DNA of 64,000 nt from Scytonema hofmannii PCC 7110 (GTDB taxonomy: Bacteria; Cyanobacteriota; Cyanobacteriia; Cyanobacteriales; Nostocaceae): positions 1,827,211 through 1,891,210 of the forward strand of contig NZ_KQ976354.1 of assembly GCF_000346485.2 (NCBI RefSeq), written 5' to 3'. The notes under the pieces are model-generated. The model searched no databases. It was given only the letters and a program-made list of their open reading frames with translations, and was not told the origin of the DNA. Within the stretch, counting starts at the first letter, position 1. Every line of letters begins with the position of its first letter. Below are positions 1 through 8,005 of the stretch, piece after piece. The translations under genes and the position numbers were made by a program.

Positions 1-5
1 CCTGA

Positions 6-356
6 AGTGCGTGTTGGATTTGGCGATCGCAAGGAATCATTTTACTTGGTGCTCAACAACAAGCCTCAAAAGTTTCTGAAAAAGTAATCGAGAACGCAAG
101 TATCCGCGTAATTGGTCGTAGCGGAAGTCTCGAACTTTCCCAATCTATCTGGCGTTTTTTGAGTAAAAGCAACCAACGCAAAGCTGCTGAATTAACTGTC
201 AGCGAAAAAATGGTAATTCAGGAGAATGAACCAATGCACATCCGAGTACCGCTTCCACCTTGGGCGATGAATCCTAGAGAAGCAACAGGTAATCCCATTG
301 TTGATGCTAATGCAACAATTTTGGAAGAAGAAGACGACGATATTGCTACTTATTAA
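6..356 (+). pseudogene. HerA-family ATPase, C-terminal fragment
   Basis: The reading frame ending at 356 begins just after an in-frame TGA at 3-5. It reads RSQGIILLGAQQQASKV, then SIRVIGRSG and PMHIRVPLPPWAMNP. This matches the last part of HerA/FtsK-like DNA-translocating ATPases, where a GRSxGI(I/L)L...GAQQ segment (sensor/arginine region) is followed by an IRVxGR strand. Residues just before RSQGI do not fit the family, so the frame is probably broken or truncated at the window edge. HerA works with NurA or Mre11-type nucleases in DNA end processing, and an SbcD-like frame starts 12 bp downstream after a good ribosome site (GAGGAAA). The family call is solid; whether a full-length gene lies upstream cannot be seen. 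Confidence 0.6.
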
Positions 357-368
357 TGAGGAAATAGA

Positions 369-889
369 ATGCGGATTTTACATACATCTGACTGGCATTT
401 AAACGACAAATTAGGGAGAATACCTCGCCAAGGCGATATTGTAAAACGTTTAGAAGAAATCGCCAATTACTTAGACGAACATAGGGTAAATGTTATGGTT
501 GTTGCTGGTGATTTATTTAGTCAGTATAACCGACTTGAAGAGCTAAAATCAGCAGTTGAGAATATGAATGAAGTATTCAAGCCATTTTTATTAGGAGGTG
601 GCACAATTGTCACTATCAGTGGCAATCACGACAACGAAGCTTTCTTTAATTTAATGAGCCTTACTCTAGATCTTGCCGTTCCAATTGACCCCAACAAACC
701 TGGTGCTAGACCACGCGGAAGGCTTTATTTAGCAGCACGACCAACTTATTTATTACTAGAAGATAATGCTGGTCAGCAAGTTCAATTTGTTTTGATGCCC
801 TATCCAACTTCGTCTCGTTATTTAAAAGACGAAAAAACAAAATACAGCAGTATGGATGAGAAAAATAGTTTACTTCATCAAGCCATGCT
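369..889 (+). pseudogene. SbcD/Mre11-like nuclease, N-terminal fragment
   Basis: Translation opens with calcineurin-like phosphoesterase motifs: SDWH (Asp8, His10), VVAGDLF (Asp48) and SGNHDNE (Asn86-His87-Asp88). These are the metal-binding motifs I-III of SbcD/Mre11 nucleases, which process DNA ends with SbcC. After about residue 172 (MDEKNSLLHQAM) the homologous sequence stops. The following bases belong in another frame to the C-terminus of an SbcC-like ATPase, and this frame ends at 911. The capsule and C-terminal domains are missing, so this is a remnant. It starts with ATG after GAGGAAATAGA. An active nuclease is unlikely. Confidence 0.7.
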
Positions 890-1417
890 TCAGAACTTTG
901 TGATTTACTAGGTAATGGGACACAAGGTCTGCAATTGCATTTATTACGTCGTGCAGAACAAGCTATTGTGCAACTTGCCAATGAAATTTTAGACGGTTTA
1001 TCACGCGGCAAAATGCGATTGGAATTACGTGGAGAAGCAGAAGAATCTAGCGGAGAGTCTAGCAAAGCTCTTGATTTAGTGGCGTATAACCAAGAAATTG
1101 GGTCTTATCCCACACCAATAGCTCAAATTAGTGGTAGCCAGCGATTTAGAGTTGCTGTTAGTTTAGCACTAGCTATTGGTCAATATGTGGGACAAGGCGC
1201 ACGCCACATTGAGTCAGTCATCATTGATGAAGGCTTTGGTAGTTTGGACAAGAATGGGCGCGATGATATGATTCAAGAACTTAACGAATTACAACATCGG
1301 CTAGCACGCATTATTTTAGTTTCCCATCTCGAAGATTTTTCCTGTGCCTTTTCCAATGGTTATGCCATTGAATTAGTCAATCAAGCCTCAAAAGTCAGAC
1401 TGTTAGAACCTGTCTAG
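890..1417 (+). pseudogene. SbcC/Rad50-like ATPase, C-terminal fragment
   Basis: Read from 890 without a start codon, the frame gives SELCDLLGNGTQGLQLHLLR followed by an ABC-type ATPase half: signature QISGSQRFRVAVSLALA, Walker B VIIDEGFGSLD and switch histidine ILVSHLE. This is the C-terminal lobe of an SbcC/Rad50/SMC-like protein, the usual partner of the SbcD fragment just upstream. The N-terminal Walker A and the coiled coil are absent. The junction with SbcD lies near 880-890, so one internal deletion removed the end of sbcD and most of sbcC. A 160-residue peptide from the internal start at 935 could be made, but it could not bind ATP alone. Confidence 0.7.
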
Positions 1418-1490
1418 TTTAAAAATACTAAATTGCTAGTAATTTATAAGTCTATGCAAAACTATATGTAGTTGCTCAGGTCGCCTGTTA

Positions 1491-2516
1491 ATGCAAATTG
1501 TTGCTGGCATTAGTCTGAAAGGAATTAAACCTTGCGTGTGGGATAAGAATTCTCCGTATTATCTTCCACATTTGCAAGCAGTTATGGTTTCCTACGCCAA
1601 ATTTTATCAAAGACCCGTACTTCGACGTAAAGTTATGGAGCAAAGTCTTAGAAAATATCTTGGCATCCCAGAGGAAGTAAAGCTTTACCTTGACAATGGC
1701 GCTTTCTACTTTATTAGTCGTGGTGGGGAAATATCAACAAACGATTATGAAGAATTTGTTCAAGGTGCTAAGCCTGATTGGTGTCCAATTCCTCAAGATT
1801 TTATTCCTACTCCAAAAATGTCATTATCCCAACAGAAACAATGCTTTAACCTGACAATGAAAATGAATATTGCTTATAAAGATAGTCAATTTATTCCTGT
1901 TATTCACATTAGTAATTTCTTAGAAGACTATGTTAGAAAAATTAATAAAAATAAAGCACTAAGACAAAAAAAAGGTATTGCATTGGGCGGTATTGTCCCT
2001 AACTTACTACGCGCACCAAAAGCTATACCTCACAAAAAAATTCTTGATAGCATTCGATATGTTAGAGAAAATTTTAAGGAACAAAAACTTCATATCTTTG
2101 GTATCGGCGGTACTTCTACTTTACATATAGCCGCTTTATTAGGTATTAATTCTGTAGATTCCAGTGGTTGGAGAAATCGTGCTGCTCGTGGGATCATACA
2201 GCTACCAGGAACTGGAGAACGTATTGTAGCAGAATTAGGAAAATGGCGAGGTCGTAAACTTAGTCAACAAGAGATCAAAAAGCTTGAAGAATGTCAATGC
2301 CCAGCATGTAAAAATTATGGAATAAAGGGTTTACAACAAAGTGGAAGCATAGGTTTTTGGAATCGAGCAACTCATAATTTATGGATACTTTTGGAAGAAG
2401 CCCGACTTATTGAAGAACATTTAGTAGCAGGTACTTATAAAGACTGGTATCTAACGCATTTGGATAATACTATTTATCGTCCATTAATCGAACAAATAGT
2501 TTTAATGTCTCTCTGA
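1491..2516 (+). CDS. tRNA-guanine transglycosylase-like (DpdA-like) protein
   Basis: A 341-residue protein with the hallmarks of the TGT fold. LDNGAF (Asp68) corresponds to the first catalytic aspartate region (SDSGGF in Tgt). GIALGGIVP (162-170) matches the G-x-x-GG loop, and HIFGIGG precedes VDSSGWRNRAARG, whose Asp223 aligns with the nucleophile in the Tgt motif D-x(4)-T-R-N-A-R-x-G. A zinc site C268-x-C270-x2-C273...His295 is present. It is shorter and more divergent than housekeeping Tgt. Within the family this resembles DpdA-type enzymes that insert 7-deazaguanines into DNA, but no dpdB/C or preQ0 genes are visible nearby. It sits beside HerA/SbcCD remnants, so it may be the survivor of a DNA-modification/restriction island. 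Fold confidence is high; the DNA substrate is inferred. Confidence 0.7.
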   Translation: MQIVAGISLKGIKPCVWDKNSPYYLPHLQAVMVSYAKFYQRPVLRRKVMEQSLRKYLGIPEEVKLYLDNGAFYFISRGGEISTNDYEEFVQGAKPDWCPIPQDFIPTPKMSLSQQKQCFNLTMKMNIAYKDSQFIPVIHISNFLEDYVRKINKNKALRQKKGIALGGIVPNLLRAPKAIPHKKILDSIRYVRENFKEQKLHIFGIGGTSTLHIAALLGINSVDSSGWRNRAARGIIQLPGTGERIVAELGKWRGRKLSQQEIKKLEECQCPACKNYGIKGLQQSGSIGFWNRATHNLWILLEEARLIEEHLVAGTYKDWYLTHLDNTIYRPLIEQIVLMSL

Positions 2517-2518
2517 AT

Positions 2519-2628
2519 GTGTACACGACTTCATGACGGATGCGACTACCTTCGATAACTTCTAAGCCTGCGGCTTTTATTGCGGGGTCAATTAGTTCAA
2601 TGCGGGTTTCGGCTTCGTTCGTATTTCG
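2519..2628 (-). pseudogene. Type I restriction HsdR N-terminal remnant
   Basis: On the minus strand one frame reads NEAETRIELIDPAIKAAG then EVIEGSRIRHE. This is the conserved opening of type I restriction R subunits and related DEAD-type enzymes (E-A-x-T-R-x-x-L-I-D-P-x-L/I, then G..V..E). Only about 40 codons remain, between the TGT-like gene and the 67-bp repeat cluster. The apparent ATG (ATGAGCGAA) is in a different frame. It is a dead scrap. Confidence 0.45.
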
Positions 2629-2634
2629 CTCATC

Positions 2635-2926
2635 ACAATTTGCATTAAAACACTTTTTTGTTGGTTCTGCAAGGGTTTCGGGATTTGAGAGCCACTCCGA
2701 AGCGATTTGCGCTAAAACACTTTTTTGTTGGTTCTACAAGGGTTTCGGGATTTGAGAGCCACTCCGAAGCGATTTGCGTTAAAACACTTTTTTGCTGGTG
2801 CTGCAAGAGTTTCGGGATTTAAGAGGGACTCCGAAGCGATTTGCGTTAAAACACTTTTTTGTTGGTTCTACAAGAGTTTCGGGATTTGAGAGCGGCTCAT
2901 GGCGATTTGCGTTAAAACACTTTTAT
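2635..2926. repeat. 67-bp tandem repeat cluster A (about 4.4 units)
   Basis: Units start at 2635, 2702, 2769, 2836 and 2902 (spacing 67, 67, 67, 66), the last truncated after CACTTTTATGC. Each contains GCGATTTGCGTTAAAACACT, a run of T, GTTGGTTCTRCAAGRGTTTC and GGGATTTGAGAG. Because 67 is not a multiple of 3, apparent ORFs across it are artefacts. The same unit recurs at 4461-4619. The spacing and absence of unique spacers exclude a CRISPR. Confidence 0.9.
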
Positions 2927-3201
2927 GCCCAAAAAGGGAGATAGCGGGCGTAGCGGCTAGAGGTTGATTCGGATTTGTCTGTCTCGATCCACCCAGCTTC
3001 TTTTGTAGCTCCTATAATCTGAGATAACGATTACAGCCTCTGACTTACCTTTTGCGATGATGGTAAGAAAGCAGAAGCAGGGTTAAGGAATGCGATCGCA
3101 CACCATAAATCAGTCTAAACCCTTGCATAGCAAGAACTTTAAGATTTAGGCAAATGCTCTACCCCCGTGAACGGTTACCAGTTTATAGGTAATTTTTAGT
3201 A
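2927..3201. other. Intergenic, no gene seen
   Basis: After the repeat cluster no coding frame or RNA structure can be supported. It contains one GCGATCGC octamer near 3095. Short frames on both strands look like decayed sequence. Confidence 0.5.
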
Positions 3202-3582
3202 TTAGTTTTGGTTATCTTCTCTTTGAATTTCTTTTTCATATTGTGCGATCGCCTCTTCAATAATTTCATTACTAACATCGGAAATATCGGATTTGGAATA
3301 AATAGTAGCAAGGATGATTGCTTGAGTAGTTTTCAGATAATAAATGATTCGATAGCCTCCACTTTTTCCTTTTTGAATGTTGCTATTTTTGAGACGAACT
3401 TTGAAAACCTGATATTTCACTCCAGCAATTCTGTCTCCAGGGATTTCACCTGCTTGCAGTTGCTCAATTAACGGTTGGAGATCGCTACGAATTGAACGAT
3501 AACGTTTAGCCAGTTCTCGAAGATCCTTTTTAAACCGAGGAGTCAGAGCAATTTGGATCTGTGATAGTTCACTCTGCATCAA
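3202..3582 (-). CDS. RelE/ParE-family toxin
   Basis: 126 residues with the RelE/ParE fold signature: ALTPRFKKDLRELAKRYRSI, then LQAGEIPGDRIAG, then VFKVRLKNSN and a terminal GGYRIIYYLK...ILATIYSKSD. These toxins are mRNA interferases or gyrase poisons kept in check by an antitoxin from the same operon. Its start overlaps the end of the upstream small gene by 14 bp, the usual antitoxin-toxin coupling. Which activity it has (RelE or ParE) cannot be told from sequence. Confidence 0.8.
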   Translation of the reverse strand: MMQSELSQIQIALTPRFKKDLRELAKRYRSIRSDLQPLIEQLQAGEIPGDRIAGVKYQVFKVRLKNSNIQKGKSGGYRIIYYLKTTQAIILATIYSKSDISDVSNEIIEEAIAQYEKEIQREDNQN

Positions 3583-3796
3583 TACCTTCCCACATTTCTG
3601 AAAGAGGTAGAGTTTGCCCGCTTAATGCTTCTCTGATGCCTTGATGAATACCTTCAATCACAATTTCAGTGGGTGTTTCTTCATCAGATAATTCTCGATC
3701 TAAGTCTAAGCGAAAGGAGTGAACTATATCATAAATTTCTGCTAGTTTGTCTTCGGGTATATTTTGCAGTTCTTGGATGATTTTATCAATTAGCAT
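3569..3796 (-). CDS. Antitoxin of RelE-type module
   Basis: 75 residues, acidic, beginning MLIDKIIQELQNIPEDKLAE. The IIQELQ-(I/L)PEDKLAEIYDI pattern is common in cyanobacterial proteins placed directly before RelE/ParE toxins. There is no clear DNA-binding motif. Its C-terminus (LSEMWEGIDAE) overlaps the toxin start by 14 bp. Role is inferred from position and length. Confidence 0.7.
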   Translation of the reverse strand: MLIDKIIQELQNIPEDKLAEIYDIVHSFRLDLDRELSDEETPTEIVIEGIHQGIREALSGQTLPLSEMWEGIDAE

Positions 3797-3882
3797 AAGT
3801 CAATCCCTCGGTTTGTTAGTGGTTAATCATCAATAAGAGGTCATTTATCAAGTCAATCTTAAATCGCCAACATCATATATTA

Positions 3883-3955
3883 CGTAGGTTGGGTTGAGGA
3901 ACGAAACCCAACATTGAATCGAATTGTTAGGTTTCGTTGTTCAATCCAACCCACG
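3883..3955. repeat. Long imperfect inverted repeat
   Basis: Arms of 31 nt at 3883-3913 and 3925-3955 (CGTAGGTTGGGTTGAGG... against ...CAATCCAACCCACG) with an 11-nt loop. A half copy (GGTTGGGTTGAGGAACGAAA) occurs near 60636-60665. It is a dispersed hairpin repeat of the type common between cyanobacterial genes. It lies upstream of the TA module and could form a cruciform or transcript hairpin. Confidence 0.7.
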
Positions 3956-4017
3956 ATGTCTTAATGTTTACTTTATAAATCATCAATAAGTTTAGCTGCA
4001 TTCATTATGGATTGTCT

Positions 4018-4440
4018 TTAGAATATGATAGTCCGTTCATAATGGAATTTTGAAGGTCTCTGTAAACGTTCTCTTCCAAGAGATTTATAGTCAATAAACC
4101 ACAAACTTTTGGTTCCGTAAAAATCAGGGTTTTCCCCTTCACCAACCAGGCGGTAAACAGTATTGGTTTCAAGGCGTTCTCGTAGGTCGGCTGACCCATC
4201 GCCAATATGTACTAGTGACATCCCCTCAAATCTTCAACCAACGATTGTTGTGTGCAATCCCTCAAGTTATGTGAAATGTCTGCACAAGGCTGCTAAAAAA
4301 CTTTTGAGTTGACTGATATCAAGTTATTTTGCACCATTAGACCCATCCTAAAACTCGCAAGCCTTCATCGATCGGGTCTTGGTTAGCACTCAACACTTCT
4401 GCTTCTTGTCCGGTGGGGCACAACACGAGAGTTAATCGAT
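4018..4440 (-). pseudogene. Eroded minus-strand coding remnants, unrecognised
   Basis: Two stretches on the minus strand read like protein but are short and not in one frame. One at 4221-4018 contains TNTVYRLVGEGENPDFYG and LWFIDYKSLG. The other at about 4440-4330 contains VYRLTLVLCPTGQEAEVL and PIDEGLRVLGWV then stop. I do not recognise the parent gene or genes. They lie between the two repeat clusters with other broken genes, so decay is likely. Confidence 0.3.
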
Positions 4441-4460
4441 AAACTGAGAGTGGCTCCGAA

Positions 4461-4619
4461 GCGATTTGCGTTTAAGCACTTTTTTGTTGGTTATGTAAGG
4501 GTTTCAGGCTTTGAGAGCGGTTCATCTCGATTTGCGTTTAAGCACTTTTTTGTTGGTTCTGCAAGGGTTTCGGGATTTGAGAAAGATTCCGAAGCGGTTT
4601 GCATTAAAACACTTTTATG
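4461..4619. repeat. 67-bp tandem repeat cluster B (about 2.4 units)
   Basis: Units start at 4461, 4527 and 4594 and match cluster A at 2635-2926, again ending in a truncated unit with CACTTTTATGC. Both clusters share the same direction and the same 3' truncation, as if the terminal short unit were the element's end. The apparent 64-codon ORF across it is an artefact. Confidence 0.85.
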
Positions 4620-4840
4620 CTCCTTTTATGGAGGGCTAGCATAAAAAGTTTGTTTACAATGTATTTAAAGTTCTTTGCTTTTTCTGATAAAAAGGTACAT
4701 TTTTAGGATGATATGGATATATAGCATTGTAAAGTGGCTGGAAAGTAAATGGTTATTCATGTAGTGTATTACAGTTGCATGAGGAGGTTGTTGTACTCAG
4801 TCCCACGTAATATTAGCCGATAGCGAGGGTTAATTGTCTA

Positions 4841-5515
4841 ATGCTCAATAAAAATGTGGAAATTCGGGATTTTTCGATTGTGGTGGTGGGGGATAAGCAA
4901 AACCCATCAATCTTGAATCCTGACTTTTTGAAGTACAAACAAATTGTACCGTCTGACTGGGAATTGGCAATGCCGTTTATTTGCACCCCTGCTCTGTCTC
5001 AAGTTGTTTTCAAAAATGGAGTTAATGTAGTAGTCCAATCCGATAGAGTTACCTTCTGGGAAGTATCAGATAGCGATAATCCTGTATTTCAAATACCCGA
5101 AATTTTTTGTAAATATATTGATATTGTTCCTGCTGTTGATTATCGAGCAGTGGGTATTAATATAAATGCCGATCTCCTTGTGGAAAATCAAGAAAATAAT
5201 CAAGACACTGTTCTATCTAAATTAATTAGTGAAGGGAAATGGAAAAATTTTCAAGGTAAATCACCAAATACTGTTGTTCAATTTACATATCAACTGGATA
5301 ATACTAATTTAGTGATTGCTATCCAAGAAGCAATTATTCAAAAAAACTCTAAGAACGAAATAGGAAATGTTCTTAACTTTTCAGCGAATTTTCATAGAGA
5401 ATTAATTAACGGAACTTACCCTGAAAGAATATCTTATGTGAAAAATATTATACAATTATATAAGAGAGATTTAGATACATTGTTATCTTTTATAGAACAA
5501 GCTTTTTTAGAGTGA
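4841..5515 (+). CDS. Unknown protein, first gene of a three-gene operon
   Basis: 224 residues, soluble, no signal or membrane segment. N-terminal half is strand-rich (VEIRDFSIVVVGDKQNPSIL, VVVQSDRVTFWEVSD). The C-terminal half is helical (YVKNIIQLYKRDLDTLLSFI). I do not recognise the family. It is followed after 15 bp by a 207-residue gene and then, after 3 bp, by a 118-residue gene, all in one direction. The operon is AT-rich relative to the core genes around it, which fits accessory DNA. Function unknown. Confidence 0.6.
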   Translation: MLNKNVEIRDFSIVVVGDKQNPSILNPDFLKYKQIVPSDWELAMPFICTPALSQVVFKNGVNVVVQSDRVTFWEVSDSDNPVFQIPEIFCKYIDIVPAVDYRAVGININADLLVENQENNQDTVLSKLISEGKWKNFQGKSPNTVVQFTYQLDNTNLVIAIQEAIIQKNSKNEIGNVLNFSANFHRELINGTYPERISYVKNIIQLYKRDLDTLLSFIEQAFLE

Positions 5516-5530
5516 TGTTAGGGGAAACGT

Positions 5531-6154
5531 ATGAGCACAAAAACATGGGAAAATACAAGCCTCAATGGTATTCAAAGCACCAATATAACTTTAACTTATA
5601 AAATAGCGGAGCGAATTTATCCTGTTTCGACAACTTATACCTGTCACGATCCTGTTCAAGCAGTTTCCAAAACTGCTATTTTGAAGAAATTGTTATCTTT
5701 TAATCGTATTTATGATATAAGAGATTCTTCTTTGTTTATCGATCCGCGCAAGCAACAAGATTTTGACTGGCGGAAAAATACTAATGCCTATCAAAGAATT
5801 ATTCACTTATCAGATTTAGAAGATAAGTGGGATGGTTACGATGCTCCTAAATTTTCTCAAGAACAAATTGATTTAGCTCTTACTCTCTACTCGCACTTGC
5901 GTACTTACTGCATTGAGAGAGGGTTTGATTCTTCAAAAGTTGAGCCATTTATTGCTCCATCCTCTGATGGTACGGTTTTGTTTGAGTGGGCTGGTAAGCG
6001 TTTTACTGCGAGACAGTTAGAAATCTATATTCCGGTGTCAGGAGAAGGTACACTTGAATACTTAAAGACTGATGGAAAAGATGAAGATGAAGGAGAATTT
6101 CATTTAGAACAGTTGTATTCTATACTAGACTGGCTATTTGAATTCAAATGTTGA
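5531..6154 (+). CDS. Unknown protein with W-D-G-Y-D-A-P motif, second gene of operon
   Basis: 207 residues. The middle has LEDKWDGYDAPKFSQEQIDL followed by PFIAPSSDGTVLFEW and a strand LEIYIPVSGEGTLEYLK. The pattern (N/K)WD(S/G)Y.A...S.E.I..A, then P.I.P..DG.V.LEW, then LEI.I recurs in uncharacterised bacterial proteins, often in small cassettes. It is preceded by a usable ribosome site (GGGGAAACGT). Biochemical role unknown. The acidic tail (DGKDEDEGE) is notable. Confidence 0.6.
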   Translation: MSTKTWENTSLNGIQSTNITLTYKIAERIYPVSTTYTCHDPVQAVSKTAILKKLLSFNRIYDIRDSSLFIDPRKQQDFDWRKNTNAYQRIIHLSDLEDKWDGYDAPKFSQEQIDLALTLYSHLRTYCIERGFDSSKVEPFIAPSSDGTVLFEWAGKRFTARQLEIYIPVSGEGTLEYLKTDGKDEDEGEFHLEQLYSILDWLFEFKC

Positions 6155-6157
6155 TAA

Positions 6158-6514
6158 ATGGCTGAACCGTATCAAGTAAAGCCCTCTGATAAGTTGCTGA
6201 GGTGGCTGCACCCAGGTCAATTTAACTGGGAGGAAAAGAGACCAACCTCAGCAGCTTTTAAGGACGATGAAATGTCTATCGATATACTTTGTTTAACGAC
6301 AGTAGAAGAAAGTTATAAAAGAGCTAAGAAGATAGGTAAAAATGCCGTAGTTTCTATCGCAGCTAGTTCAGTTATGGAGAAAGGGTTGGAAGTATGCCAT
6401 TCTCCTGTTGATGGTAACTATGCTCATGGGCTTGTTTTAGGAAAAAAGACTAAATCGATTGCTAAGTTTTTAGCTAACAACTGCGAAATAGAAATTTATC
6501 CACAGAATGAATAG
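6158..6514 (+). CDS. Unknown 118-residue protein, third gene of operon
   Basis: Starts 3 bp after the preceding stop, so probably translationally coupled. Sequence includes LLRWLHPGQFNWEEKRPTSA, then DILCLTTVEESYKRAKKIGK and CHSPVDGNYAHGLVLGKKTK. The combination S-A-F-K-D...S-(I/V)-D...TT-x-E-E-S, then a C/H-x-P-V...AH-x-x-(V/L)-x-G core, looks like a small uncharacterised family that travels with partner genes. No catalytic site can be claimed. Confidence 0.6.
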   Translation: MAEPYQVKPSDKLLRWLHPGQFNWEEKRPTSAAFKDDEMSIDILCLTTVEESYKRAKKIGKNAVVSIAASSVMEKGLEVCHSPVDGNYAHGLVLGKKTKSIAKFLANNCEIEIYPQNE

Positions 6515-6746
6515 TAGAGGTAATTCATATAGCCGAAGGTTTTCGCAGGGTATTACCTCTACAATTCGCCTTTAAATGTCTTGTCCAAGATGGAAGGTAG
6601 CAGCACATCAAGTTTTGTCATTGCCTTCTTCAAGTGCTTTTGAATATGAGGTGAATTTAACCTTGAATCACATAAGCAATTGTGAAAGCTCCCACGACAT
6701 TAATCTGTTAACGACGACAAATAATGTGTTAATCGACAATTAAAAA

Positions 6747-6820
<74 letters not shown>

Positions 6821-6944
6821 GCAATAAAATGCTAATATAAGCATATCACAGCAACTGAATAAATGACAAAACCAGATGGAAAATTCCGTGCATGGGGTCA
6901 GGAGGGGGCTTTATAGCGTGTATACAAGCTATAATAAGAGATAA

Positions 6945-7005
6945 ACCGGGTACGGCTTGCGCTTGGCGATAAGCGAAGTTTAACGGCTGAAGCCGTATCG
7001 CATCT
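6945..7005. repeat. Degenerate copy of the GATAAGCCGGGTACGGCTTGCG repeat
   Basis: GATAAACCGGGTACGGCTTG is followed by CGCTTGGCGATAAGCG. Better copies occur near 36750, 39800-39866, 40700-40766 and 41697-41763. The core AAGCC-GGGTAC-GGCTT is a small palindrome. It lies in the lipA leader; no function can be assigned. Confidence 0.6.
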
Positions 7006-7057
7006 CATAAACCTTGCTACCATAAGTTGTGTATATCTAGAGTGGTAGAAACGAACT

Positions 7058-7921
7058 GTGACTGTAAAGCCAGACTGGTTGCGGGTAAAAGCGCCTCAAT
7101 GGGAGCGCGTTGGCAACGTTAAAGAAATTTTGCGGGATTTAGCCCTCAATACAGTTTGTGAGGAAGCGTCCTGTCCGAACATTGGGGAATGCTTTAACGC
7201 TGGTACAGCCACATTTTTAATTATGGGACCAGCTTGCACCCGTGCCTGTCCCTATTGCGATATTGACTTTGAGAAAAAACCCAAGCCTCTAGACCCCACA
7301 GAACCAGACCGACTGGCGGAAGCAGTACGGCGGATGAAACTCAATCATGTGGTCATCACCTCTGTGAACAGAGACGATTTACCCGATGGTGGCGCTTCGC
7401 AGTTTGTCCGTTGTATTGAAGCCATCCGCACTGTTTCTCCCCACACCACCATTGAAGTCTTAATCCCGGACTTGTGCGGAAATTGGAAAGCACTAGAGTT
7501 AATTCTTCAAGCAAAATCGGAAGTTCTCAATCACAACACAGAAACAGTTCCTCGTTTGTATCGTCGCGTGCGTCCCCAAGGGAACTACGAACGGACAATG
7601 GAATTGCTGCAACGTTCTCGCGCCTATGCACCAGAAGTTTACACAAAATCCGGGATTATGGTGGGTTTAGGTGAAACGGATGAAGAGATTCGCCAAGTGA
7701 TGCGGGATTTACGGGCTGTGGATTGCGATATTTTAACACTTGGGCAGTATCTCCAACCTACTCAAAAACACTTACAAGTCTCTCAATTTATCACCCCAGA
7801 GCAATTTGATGCTTGGAAAACTTTTGGTGAAGAACTGGGATTTTTACAAGTTGTTTCTTCACCATTGACAAGAAGTTCTTACCATGCAGAACAGGTAAGA
7901 GAACTCATGGAGAGGGAGTAG
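7058..7921 (+). CDS. lipA: Lipoyl synthase
   Basis: Radical-SAM enzyme that inserts two sulfurs into protein-bound octanoyl groups to make lipoate for pyruvate dehydrogenase and glycine cleavage. 287 residues. The auxiliary cluster motif C34-x4-C39-x5-C45 ([12 protein letters not shown]) and the radical-SAM motif C60-x3-C64-x2-C67 (CTRACPYC) are intact, as is the C-terminal RSSYHAEQ with the serine ligand. The start is GTG (GTGACTGTAAAGCC), because the family begins within a few residues of PDWLRVKAP. It stands alone, followed after 84 bp by gpsA, with short pentamer/heptamer repeats between them. Confidence 0.95.
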   Translation: MTVKPDWLRVKAPQWERVGNVKEILRDLALNTVCEEASCPNIGECFNAGTATFLIMGPACTRACPYCDIDFEKKPKPLDPTEPDRLAEAVRRMKLNHVVITSVNRDDLPDGGASQFVRCIEAIRTVSPHTTIEVLIPDLCGNWKALELILQAKSEVLNHNTETVPRLYRRVRPQGNYERTMELLQRSRAYAPEVYTKSGIMVGLGETDEEIRQVMRDLRAVDCDILTLGQYLQPTQKHLQVSQFITPEQFDAWKTFGEELGFLQVVSSPLTRSSYHAEQVRELMERE

Positions 7922-8005
7922 GGAGTAGGGAGTAGGGTGGGCTTTAGCCCTACCTACCAGCAATTAGCCATTAACCACTAACAACTAACAACTAACAACC
8001 AACAA

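Noticed and set aside
1..2516. A functional HerA-SbcCD or Dpd system
   Set aside because: HerA and SbcCD are truncated or fused, and no preQ0 or other dpd genes are visible, so only the TGT-like gene is likely to work.
2540..2755. Apparent 71-codon ORF (and a 64-codon one at 4450-4644)
   Set aside because: They are translations of the 67-bp repeat, whose period is not a multiple of 3; no ribosome site or conserved protein.
2635..4619. Possible CRISPR array
   Set aside because: Repeat units are directly adjacent with no unique spacers, and no cas genes are present.
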